5,642 bases of DNA from Microbacteriaceae bacterium (GTDB lineage Bacteria; Actinomycetota; Actinomycetes; Actinomycetales; Microbacteriaceae): NCBI GenBank assembly GCA_009925875.1, contig RFQD01000092.1:1-5642 (forward strand), given 5' to 3'. Under the pieces are notes generated by a model. It was not told the origin of the DNA. It worked only from the letters and a program-made list of their open reading frames with translations, and did not search any database. How positions within the stretch are numbered: position 1 is the stretch's first letter; every line of letters begins with the position of its first letter. The translations under genes and the position numbers were made by a program. Below are positions 1-5,642 of the stretch, one piece after another.

Positions 1-337
1 CTTGTTCATCCTCGCCGTCGGTAACGTTCGTGGATTTGCTTTGACGCTGGGTCTGACGACAATCGTCGACTTGTTTGTGGTGTCACTCTTTACGCATCCC
101 GTCCTGCGATTGTTGAGTAGAAACAACTTCTTTGCGAGCGGACATCCCCTGAGCGGACTCGATCCTGTTGCTCTGGGTGCCGTCTACCGGGGACGGGCTC
201 AGTTTGCCGCCCCATCGGCTCGCGTCTCTGCAGGGAAAGCTGCAAAGTCGTCAAAGGAAGCGGCTCGACGGCAGACCATCGCCGAACGCAAAGCCAGCTC
301 GTCAGATATCAATTCCGCAGTGAAGGGTGACGACTAA
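1..337 (+). CDS. secD: Protein translocase subunit SecD, C-terminal end (5' truncated by window edge)
   Basis: This is the 3' end of secD; complete codons run from base 2 and the gene ends with TAA at 335-337. SecD is a multi-pass membrane protein that works with SecF to drive late steps of Sec-dependent export with the proton-motive force. What is visible is the last membrane segments (a hydrophobic stretch at about residues 11-37 of the fragment, containing TTIVDLFVVSLFTHPVL) followed by the actinobacterial SecD signature FFASGHPLSGLDP. A basic and Ala/Ser-rich cytoplasmic tail of about 55 residues comes next, as is common in actinobacterial SecD. The final base of the stop codon is the first base of the secF ATG, so translation of the two is probably coupled. 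A TTG is present at base 2, but it lies inside a transmembrane region and is not a start. Identity rests on the SecD C-terminal motif and the adjacent secF. Confidence 0.93.
   Translation, partial: LFILAVGNVRGFALTLGLTTIVDLFVVSLFTHPVLRLLSRNNFFASGHPLSGLDPVALGAVYRGRAQFAAPSARVSAGKAAKSSKEAARRQTIAERKASSSDINSAVKGDD
323..330 (+). promoter_or_regulatory. Ribosome binding site of secF inside the secD 3' end
   Basis: AAGGGTGA lies 6 bases before the secF ATG at 337 and within the last secD codons. With the TAATG stop/start overlap it supports this secF start and translational coupling to secD. Confidence 0.6.
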
Positions 338-1338
338 TGGCAAGTTTGACGTCGTTCGGTAACGACCTCTACACCGGAGCGCGATCGGTCAACTTCGTCG
401 GCCGCCGCAGAATCTGGTATCTCATTTCCACGATTCTCGTTCTCGTGAGCATTGTCGGTCCCGTGGTTCGGGGTGGTTTCAACTTCGGTATCGAGTTCAC
501 TGGTGGGTCCGAGTTCGTGGTTTCAGGGGTGCCCGGAGGCGATCAAGCCATTGCGACGAGCGCCGTCAGTTCGGTTGTACCGGATGTCGCGGCGAAAGTT
601 TCCACGTTGGGTACGGACTCGGTTCGTGTCCAGACGAGCCAACTCACCGACGTCCAAACTCGCGAAATTCGTCAGCAACTTGCCGCCGACTACAAGGTGA
701 CGCCGGAGCAAGTTACGGCCTCGTTCATTGGCGCGACGTGGGGTCAAGATATTACGAGTCAGGCCATTAGAGGTCTCGTCGTCTTCCTCATCCTTGCCGC
801 CATTGTCATGGCACTCTATTTCCGCACCTGGAAGATGTCGCTCGTGGCGATCGTGGCTCTCCTTCACGACGTGATCATCACCGCCGGAATCTACGGAATC
901 ACGGGCTTCGAGGTGACACCGGGTGCCGTCATCGGTCTGTTGACAATTCTCGGTTACTCGCTCTACGACACCGTGGTGGTCTTCGACAAAATTCGAGAAA
1001 ACACGCTGGGGAATGGCGCTGACCAGAGCAAGACCTTTGGTCAGCAGGTCAACCTCGCAATCAACCAAACGTTGGTCCGTTCGATTAACACGTCTGTTGT
1101 GGCGGCGCTTCCGGTGGCATCCATTTTGTTTATCGGTGCTTTCGTTCTCGGTGCAGGGACCCTTCGAGACATCTCCCTGGCGCTGCTGATTGGTATCGCT
1201 GTGGGAACCTACTCCACGCTTTTTCTTGCGGCACCGATGTATGCCCAATTGCGGCAACGTGAACCGGCAATTTCCAAACACGACAAGAAGGTTCTGGCTG
1301 AGCAAGCGCGCGCGCAACAGGGCGCGGTCACTGCGTAG
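337..1338 (+). CDS. secF: Protein translocase subunit SecF
   Basis: SecF, 333 residues, a normal full length, is the partner of SecD in the SecDF accessory complex of the SecYEG channel in the cytoplasmic membrane. In order one sees TM1 at about residues 26-46, the conserved FNFGIEFTGG motif at 48-57, and an extracytoplasmic domain at about 58-140. Five more membrane segments follow at about 143-162, 167-190, 193-215, 254-273 and 279-300. Family motifs are intact: ALLHD (H177, D178), GYSLYDTVVVFDKIREN at 206-222 with membrane aspartate D211, and NQTLVRSINTS at 243-253. The C-terminal tail is short and charged. The ATG start overlaps the secD stop by one base and has an SD-like AAGGGTGA upstream. 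In Streptomyces and Mycobacterium the next genes include apt and then relA; here rel follows directly. No truncation or frameshift is seen. Confidence 0.97.
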   Translation: MASLTSFGNDLYTGARSVNFVGRRRIWYLISTILVLVSIVGPVVRGGFNFGIEFTGGSEFVVSGVPGGDQAIATSAVSSVVPDVAAKVSTLGTDSVRVQTSQLTDVQTREIRQQLAADYKVTPEQVTASFIGATWGQDITSQAIRGLVVFLILAAIVMALYFRTWKMSLVAIVALLHDVIITAGIYGITGFEVTPGAVIGLLTILGYSLYDTVVVFDKIRENTLGNGADQSKTFGQQVNLAINQTLVRSINTSVVAALPVASILFIGAFVLGAGTLRDISLALLIGIAVGTYSTLFLAAPMYAQLRQREPAISKHDKKVLAEQARAQQGAVTA

Positions 1339-1373
1339 GCACCGGGCAATCCTTCTCCACCTCGATTCCGGCG

Positions 1374-1379
1374 CATAAT
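1374..1379 (+). promoter_or_regulatory. Possible -10 element upstream of rel
   Basis: CATAAT matches five of six bases of the sigma-A type -10 consensus in the 58-base secF-rel gap. No convincing -35 hexamer lies 16-18 bases upstream. A start of transcription about 7 bases downstream would leave a leader of only about 11 bases that contains just the ribosome binding site. It would give rel a promoter separate from secDF, but the support is weak. Confidence 0.25.
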
Positions 1380-1384
1380 GGGGG

Positions 1385-1392
1385 AGAGGAGG
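1385..1392 (+). promoter_or_regulatory. Strong Shine-Dalgarno sequence of rel
   Basis: AGAGGAGG ends 4 bases before the ATG at 1397. It holds a full AGGAGG core and is the best ribosome binding site in the window. It fixes the rel start at 1397. Confidence 0.75.
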
Positions 1393-1396
1393 AAAC

Positions 1397-3655
1397 ATGG
1401 TTGATGCACCGCCGTCGTCACCCACGACACCTGCTCTGCGTCGGCTTGTTCCTCGCCTGTTTAGTCGGACCCAAAACATTGGCGGGTTTGACCGTCTTGT
1501 GAAGACGGTACGCAAACATCATCCCAAGGCAGATTTTGTCGGTATCGAGAAGGCCTACCAGACGGCGAGACTCGCCCACGAAGGTCAACTCCGGCGCTCG
1601 GGTGAGCCGTACATCACGCATCCCGTAGCCGTCGCGCAGATCCTTGCCGAACTGGGAATTGGAGCCAAGACAATCCAGGCAGCCCTTCTGCACGACACGG
1701 TTGAAGACACGGATTACTCGCTCGAACGGGTAAGCGCAGACTTCGGACCCGAGGTGGCGATGCTCGTCGATGGCGTTACCAAACTCGACAAGGTGAAGTA
1801 CGGTGACAGTGCTCAGGCGGAGACTGTTCGGAAAATGATTGTCGCGATGTCAAAAGACATTCGTGTGCTCGTCATCAAACTCGCCGACCGTTTGCACAAC
1901 GCGCGCACGTGGGGCTTCATGCCACCGGACCGCGCCGAGCGTAAGGCGCGCGAAACACTCGAAATCTACACACCGCTCGCTCACAGGTTGGGAATTCAGA
2001 CGATGAAGTGGGAGCTGGAAGATCTCTCTTTCGCTGTTCTTCATCCCAAGATTTACGCCGAAATCGAGAGTCTGGTATCAGATCGCCAACCTCAGCGCGA
2101 ACAATTCGTCTCTCGTGTCATTGAGGACGTTCAGGAAGACCTCCGACTGGCCAAGGTGCGGGGAGATGTTGCGGGCCGACCCAAGCAGTTCTATTCGATT
2201 TACCAAAAAATGGTGCAGCGTGGTCGCGAATTTGATGACATTTTCGACTTGGTGGGTATCCGAATCATCGTTCCCACGGTTCGTGACTGCTACGCCGTCC
2301 TCGGTCTTATTCACGCGCGCTGGAATCCTCTTCCCGGTCGATTCAAGGACTACATTGCGACGCCGAAGTTCAATCTCTATCAGTCGCTCCACACAACAGT
2401 CGTCGGACCGGAGGGTCGCGCTGTCGAGATTCAAATTCGAACCCCTGAAATGCACAACCGCGCGGAATATGGCGTTGCGGCGCACTGGATGTACAAGGAG
2501 CGAGTATCCGGTGCGAAGTCGAATCTGACATCAGTCCAAGACACGGACATGGCGTGGCTCGCCCACATCAACGACTGGCAAGCTGAAACCGAAGACCCGA
2601 CCGAGTTCCTCGACTCACTAAGGTTTGAGATTGGGGCGAAAGAAGTCTACGTTTTCACACCCAAGGGGCGGGTCGTGGGTTTGCCTCAGGGTGCGACACC
2701 AATCGATTTCGCCTACGCGGTCCACACCGAAGTTGGTCATCGGACGATGGGTGCCAAAGTGAACGGCCGAATCGTGACGCTAGATAGCGCCCTCACAACG
2801 GGTGACGTCGTGGAGATTTTGACTTCGAAAAATCCTGACGCCGGCCCGAGTCAAGACTGGTTGAGCTTCGTTCGCTCGACGCGGACACGCAACAAAATCA
2901 AGGCGTGGTTCTCGAAAGAGCGTCGAGAGGAGGCCATCGAACAGGGCAAGGATGCCCTGGCGCGTGCCATGCGAAAACAGAACCTTCCGCTGCAACGTCT
3001 GCTCACGCCCGAATCTTTAGGGACGGTCTCGGCTACCTTGCGCTACGACGATGTGAGTGCACTGTATGCCGCGATCGGTGAGGGACACGTTTCTGTACAG
3101 AGTGTTCTCGAGAAGATTCTGGCCTCGCTCAACACCGAACATGATCTCGAATCCACTGATTTTGCCGTTCCGACGCGGTCGCCACAACGAACATCTCGAT
3201 TAGGCGACTCGGGTGTCCTCGTTCGTGGTGCGCCCGACATTCTCGTCAAGCTCGCAAAGTGCTGCACGCCAGTTCCGGGAGATGAGATTGCCGGCTTCGT
3301 CACGAGAGGACAAGGTGTCTCAGTTCACCAAGCTGGTTGCCACAATGTGGCAAACCTTCAAACACAATCTGAGCGCCTGATTGACGTCGAGTGGGCACCG
3401 AATTCCAAGGGAACTTACCTCGTGCAGATTCAAATTGAGGCCCTCGATCGATCGGGGCTTTTGAGCGACGTGACGCGCGTGTTGTCCGAAAATCACGTCA
3501 ACATTTTGAGTGCGTCGGTCTCGACAAGTCAGGATCGCGTCGCGATTAGTCGTTTTGTTTTCGAAATGACGGACCCAATTCACCTCGATCGACTTCTCAG
3601 TGCAGTGAGACGAATCGATTCCGTCTACGACGTTTACCGCGTAAGTGAGGGATGA
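1397..3655 (+). CDS. rel: Bifunctional (p)ppGpp synthetase/hydrolase (Rel, long RSH enzyme)
   Basis: This 752-residue long RelA/SpoT homologue makes (p)ppGpp from ATP and GTP/GDP on stalled ribosomes and also degrades it, setting the stringent response. The HD hydrolase domain (about 45-200) keeps R66, H75, H99-D100, E103-D104, D164 and N168, so hydrolysis is expected. The synthetase domain (about 240-370) has DIFDLVGIRI (D284), RFKD at 315-318, YQSLHTTV from Y328, and EIQIRT with E344 and Q346. RFKD is the RXKD form typical of bifunctional enzymes, as opposed to EXDD in synthetase-only RelA. The TGS domain (about 413-477) keeps H443, which contacts the tRNA CCA end in homologues. A helical region, a zinc-finger-like domain with C622, C623, H644 and C648, and a C-terminal ACT domain (about 672-750) follow. 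A strong AGGAGG precedes the ATG. The last 22 bases overlap the convergent gene on the other strand. Symbol relA is also used for this gene. Confidence 0.98.
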   Translation: MVDAPPSSPTTPALRRLVPRLFSRTQNIGGFDRLVKTVRKHHPKADFVGIEKAYQTARLAHEGQLRRSGEPYITHPVAVAQILAELGIGAKTIQAALLHDTVEDTDYSLERVSADFGPEVAMLVDGVTKLDKVKYGDSAQAETVRKMIVAMSKDIRVLVIKLADRLHNARTWGFMPPDRAERKARETLEIYTPLAHRLGIQTMKWELEDLSFAVLHPKIYAEIESLVSDRQPQREQFVSRVIEDVQEDLRLAKVRGDVAGRPKQFYSIYQKMVQRGREFDDIFDLVGIRIIVPTVRDCYAVLGLIHARWNPLPGRFKDYIATPKFNLYQSLHTTVVGPEGRAVEIQIRTPEMHNRAEYGVAAHWMYKERVSGAKSNLTSVQDTDMAWLAHINDWQAETEDPTEFLDSLRFEIGAKEVYVFTPKGRVVGLPQGATPIDFAYAVHTEVGHRTMGAKVNGRIVTLDSALTTGDVVEILTSKNPDAGPSQDWLSFVRSTRTRNKIKAWFSKERREEAIEQGKDALARAMRKQNLPLQRLLTPESLGTVSATLRYDDVSALYAAIGEGHVSVQSVLEKILASLNTEHDLESTDFAVPTRSPQRTSRLGDSGVLVRGAPDILVKLAKCCTPVPGDEIAGFVTRGQGVSVHQAGCHNVANLQTQSERLIDVEWAPNSKGTYLVQIQIEALDRSGLLSDVTRVLSENHVNILSASVSTSQDRVAISRFVFEMTDPIHLDRLLSAVRRIDSVYDVYRVSEG

Positions 3656-4227
3656 CTCGACGTTGCGCGTGAGAGTCGTTCCAGACATTTTGTCTTGTAC
3701 GGGAGATGCTGTGACTGTGAGACTTCGTCGATGATTCGACGAGTTTCGCCTCTTGCGTCATCGTGCATTTCGAGTAACGCACGCATCACGGCAATCACTG
3801 TAGGTTCCGGCATCTCATTTTCGTACCGTCCAATATCGACGACCGTACGTGCGGGAGTCGTGACGAGAGAGCTCGAGATGGGGACAACATCGCTTTCGCC
3901 GAGCTTCAGGTCGCACACGCTGAAGTGCTCGTTCGGCATGGTCGGAAGTCGCTTCCGAGAATCCGATGTGATTGTCCACCGCCGAGGCATCTCATTGAAT
4001 GCGCCCCAAATCCAGGCAGCACTCGAACGCGCGAAAACGACATTCTGAGGACATTGCGTTCGTGCAAACAATATTCGCGACACGGCGTCATCCGGAACGT
4101 CTGGTTCACACACCGCCGCGGCGCTACGCCATAACTCCCCGTCAAGAGTGAGTGCACTGATTTCTGTCAATGGGAGATTTCTCCAGGAGTGATTCACGAA
4201 CGCAGTGTCGCATCCACTGCGACGCAA
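3634..4227 (-). CDS. Small conserved-looking hypothetical protein, AbiEi-antitoxin-like motifs
   Basis: The protein has 197 residues from a TTG start; I do not recognise a defined function. RSSAAWIWGA at about 67-76, TTPARTVVDIGR at 123-134 and VIAVMRALLEM at 144-154 resemble the 'sAA.l.G ... TtplRTvvDlar ... a..aL' pattern of actinobacterial proteins annotated as AbiEi-family antitoxin-like. The DUF559-like C-terminal domain seen in longer relatives is missing, and no partner toxin gene is adjacent. From memory, and not checked, short proteins of this type ending in LP.K...L.RL occur near rel in Microbacteriaceae. No signal peptide or membrane segment is visible. The start is unsettled: no ATG and no good SD is present, and GTG at 4197 (187 residues, beginning at NHSWRNLPL) is a credible alternative. 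The reading frame is that of the upstream DUF349 gene, separated only by its TAG stop at 4258-4260. The stop TAA at 3634-3636 lies within rel. Confidence 0.65.
   Translation of the reverse strand: MRRSGCDTAFVNHSWRNLPLTEISALTLDGELWRSAAAVCEPDVPDDAVSRILFARTQCPQNVVFARSSAAWIWGAFNEMPRRWTITSDSRKRLPTMPNEHFSVCDLKLGESDVVPISSSLVTTPARTVVDIGRYENEMPEPTVIAVMRALLEMHDDARGETRRIIDEVSQSQHLPYKTKCLERLSRATSSHPSLTR
3654..3677 (+). terminator. Weak hairpin at the end of rel
   Basis: GACTC (3654-3658) and GAGTC (3673-3677) can pair, with an inner ACG/CGT stem (3660-3662 with 3668-3670) around a TTGCG loop. It starts on the rel stop codon but has no T-run after it, so an intrinsic terminator role is doubtful. Confidence 0.2.
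3725..3742. repeat. Perfect 7-bp inverted repeat with 4-base loop downstream of rel
   Basis: TCGTCGA (3725-3731), loop TGAT, then TCGACGA (3736-3742). On the + strand it lies about 70 bases past the rel stop and is followed by GTTTC, so it could act as a weak terminator for rel. On the - strand it lies inside the small gene, coding for RRIIDE. A chance palindrome is quite possible in a sequence of this length. Confidence 0.35.
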
Positions 4228-4257
4228 CTCACGTCTAACGGAAGAACTGTGGAAAAT

Positions 4258-5463
4258 CTACTTTACGATGGTGAGCCAGGATTTCTGCGTCTCGAGTGCA
4301 GCCGTGAGGTCCGCAATCTTGGATTGGTCCTTCGCGGCTTGCGCGATGGCCAAGTCAGCCTCGATCTTCGCAATTTTCTCGTGAATCGCTGAAGCCAATT
4401 CCGACTGACGCGCGAGACGTTCGGGATTGGTCGCATCCCAGTGTGCCTCGTCGAGCTTTCGAACTGCGGCCTCGATTTTGCGCAGACGATCTTCTATCGA
4501 CTTGACCGCAGTGCGCGGCACCTTGCCGGCAGCATCCCAACGCTTCGATATCGAGTTGAGCGCGTTCCTCGCCGCGACGCGGTCGGTCATGGTGAGAATC
4601 GGTTCAGCCTCTACCAGAAGAGCCTCTTTAACTTTCAAGTTTTCCGCATAGGCAGCGTCTTCCGCTGCCGCTTCGCTTGCTTTTGCCTCGTAGAGCGCGT
4701 CTCCCGCAGCCTTGAACCGTGCCCAAAGCGCATCGTCGAGTTTTCTACCCGCTCTCGGAGCGGCTTTCCACTCGTCCAACAGCGTCCGATACGTCGGTAT
4801 GCCAGCTGCTCCCTTGCTGGCGAGCGCCTCTGCCTTGGCAATGAGCGATTCCTTGACACTTTTGCTCTCGCGATTCTTGGCGTCGACCTGGGCGAAATGT
4901 GCGCGCCGAGCCGTGTCAATGGTCGATTTTGCCGTGCGAAAGCGCTTCCACAGGTCGTTCGCGATCGTCTTGGGAAAACGAGGTGTCGATTTCTGGTGTT
5001 CTTGCCATTCTGAAAAAAGTGCATCGGCGGACGACGTTATCGTTTTCCAATTCGTCGATGCCGAGATGGACGCCGACAGCGCCTCCATTTGCTCCACAAT
5101 GGCCGTTCGACCAGCAATGGCTGCTTCTATCGCCTCGTTATTCAGCTCGGATTGCGCTTCCTCCATGGTTGCGAGCGTCGCAGCGATAGCGTCGAGACGC
5201 TCGAGTAATGACGCAAAATCTCCGACGCCTCCCGCACGCAGGGTTTCGGCGTTGGCCCGCAAATCAGAAGCGGGTGCTCCTCGCTTTAGTCGTTGTTCGA
5301 GCAGCGAGATAGCCAGAGCGAGGTCGGCAAACTTTCGCTCAAAGAACGCGAGAGCTTCTTCGCCAGACACATCAGGATACGCGCCAACAAGACGCTCCCC
5401 ATCGGAGGTGCGGCAGTACACGTTGCCCTCGGCGTCAACGCGACCCCATGGCTTTTCTGACAT
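4258..5463 (-). CDS. DUF349 repeat protein
   Basis: This 401-residue soluble, mostly helical, charged and Ala-rich protein belongs to the DUF349 family common in Actinobacteria; its biochemical role is not established. The N-terminus has the conserved pattern WGRVDAEGNVYCRT...GERLVGAYPD...EALAFFERKF, followed by helical, probably coiled-coil sequence (about 35-135). Three DUF349-like repeats follow: about 139-198 (LFSEWQ, LWKRFRTA), about 208-265 (LLDEWKAAPRAGRKLDDALW, then ARFKAA) and a less conserved one at about 283-342 (SISKRWDAAGKVPR, EDRLRKIEAAV). A C-terminal helix ends in ETQKSWLTIVK, similar to the usual end of the family. No signal peptide or membrane segment is seen. The ATG at 5463 is preferred to an in-frame TTG at 5469 because AGAGAGAAG lies 6 bases before the ATG and would leave no room before the TTG. 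It lies between a peptidyl-prolyl isomerase gene and the small AbiEi-like gene on the same strand. Confidence 0.92.
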   Translation of the reverse strand: MSEKPWGRVDAEGNVYCRTSDGERLVGAYPDVSGEEALAFFERKFADLALAISLLEQRLKRGAPASDLRANAETLRAGGVGDFASLLERLDAIAATLATMEEAQSELNNEAIEAAIAGRTAIVEQMEALSASISASTNWKTITSSADALFSEWQEHQKSTPRFPKTIANDLWKRFRTAKSTIDTARRAHFAQVDAKNRESKSVKESLIAKAEALASKGAAGIPTYRTLLDEWKAAPRAGRKLDDALWARFKAAGDALYEAKASEAAAEDAAYAENLKVKEALLVEAEPILTMTDRVAARNALNSISKRWDAAGKVPRTAVKSIEDRLRKIEAAVRKLDEAHWDATNPERLARQSELASAIHEKIAKIEADLAIAQAAKDQSKIADLTAALETQKSWLTIVK

Positions 5464-5469
5464 GCTCAA

Positions 5470-5478
5470 CTTCTCTCT
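5470..5478 (-). promoter_or_regulatory. Ribosome binding site deciding the DUF349 gene start
   Basis: Read on the - strand, AGAGAGAAG ends 6 bases before the ATG at 5463. It would directly abut the alternative TTG at 5469, so it favours the ATG. The 61-base gap to the upstream gene (5464-5524) shows no clear promoter or terminator. Confidence 0.5.
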
Positions 5479-5524
5479 TAACTGGCGGTTGGGCGCAATC
5501 TAGCCTACGCCCGTGACGTGTTGC

Positions 5525-5642
5525 TTATTGCAGTGTGAAATTGGTGATTCTGACGTCAACGACGGGCTTGCCATCGTTGTCACCGTTTTGAACTCCCGCA
5601 TCGATGACCTCTGTCTGCAATTGGTCGAGGCCACCGGTGACA
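5525..5642 (-). CDS. Peptidyl-prolyl cis-trans isomerase, probably cyclophilin type, C-terminal end (partial)
   Basis: The last 38 codons of a gene that enters from the right edge of the window on the - strand, ending with TAA at 5525-5527. The fragment reads VTGGLDQLQTEVIDAGV, then a loop NGDNDGKP, then VVDVRITNFTLQ. This matches the end of cyclophilin-type isomerases (a 'G.V..GLD....I...GV' helix, a glycine/aspartate-rich loop and a final beta strand 'P...V.I....'), as in actinobacterial PpiA/PpiB-like proteins. These enzymes speed up cis-trans isomerisation of proline peptide bonds. Membrane anchoring or export cannot be judged because the N-terminus is outside the window. A ppi gene also lies near relA in Mycobacterium, which fits the neighbourhood. 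The fragment is short, so the family call is moderately sure and the exact gene is not. Confidence 0.7.
   Translation of the reverse strand, partial: VTGGLDQLQTEVIDAGVQNGDNDGKPVVDVRITNFTLQ

Noticed and set aside
1306..1315. Alternating GCGCGCGCGC tract near the secF 3' end
   Set aside because: It falls in ordinary Ala/Arg codons of the SecF tail (EQARAQQ) and is short, so it is better read as composition than as a structural element.
523..1515. Long open frame of 330 codons on the - strand opposite secF and the start of rel
   Set aside because: It lies opposite clear SecF and Rel coding sequence, is rich in Arg, His and Asn as expected of antisense translation, and shows no recognisable domain.
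2078..2485. Open frame of 135 codons on the - strand inside rel
   Set aside because: It is fully contained in the Rel synthetase-domain coding sequence and has no recognisable features.
3695..4048. Open frame of 117 codons on the + strand opposite the small hypothetical gene
   Set aside because: The - strand frame has family-like motifs (SSAAWIWGA, TPARTVVDIGR) and runs on longer; the + strand product shows no such pattern.
5464..5469. TTG at 5467-5469 as the DUF349 gene start, two codons upstream of ATG
   Set aside because: The AGAGAGAAG ribosome binding site would directly abut the TTG; spacing of 6 bases fits the ATG at 5463.
4712..5503. Open frame of 263 codons on the + strand opposite the DUF349 gene
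   Set aside because: It is a serine- and alanine-rich shadow of the Ala/Glu/Lys-rich DUF349 coding strand, with no family resemblance.
5479..5524. Possible - strand promoter (TAGGCT/TAGATT-like -10) upstream of the DUF349 gene
   Set aside because: No -35 hexamer with suitable spacing was found, and matches to the loose -10 pattern are common by chance.

Overview
The window looks like a chromosomal housekeeping segment of an actinobacterium, most likely of the family Microbacteriaceae. The secD-secF-rel order, the Rel sequence (start region, RFKD synthetase motif, C-terminal regulatory domains) and a neighbouring DUF349 protein all fit. Base composition looks only moderately GC-rich by eye (not computed), which is low for the family and would suit a small-genome aquatic member. 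That lineage guess is inference.

Left part, + strand (1-3655): the 3' end of secD, then secF overlapping it by one base (TAATG), then after a 57-58 bp gap a full-length bifunctional (p)ppGpp synthetase/hydrolase gene (rel) with a strong Shine-Dalgarno sequence. SecD and SecF form the accessory complex that uses the proton gradient to help SecYEG move proteins out of the cell. Rel makes and degrades the starvation alarmone. The adenine phosphoribosyltransferase gene (apt), found between secF and relA in Streptomyces and Mycobacterium, is absent here.

Right part, - strand (5642-3634): the last 38 codons of a probable cyclophilin-type peptidyl-prolyl isomerase, then a complete DUF349 repeat protein, then a small gene in the same frame as the DUF349 gene just past its TAG stop. 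The small gene encodes a conserved-looking protein with motifs resembling AbiEi-type antitoxin-like proteins of actinobacteria. Its 3' end overlaps the 3' end of rel by 22 bp, so the two gene groups converge tail to tail with no space for a conventional terminator between them.

No RNA genes, insertion sequences, CRISPR arrays, phage genes or attachment sites were seen. I did not find a convincing new multi-gene system. The points most worth a second look are the small gene at 3634-4227 (uncertain start, overlap with rel, in frame with the upstream gene) and the convergent arrangement around the end of rel.
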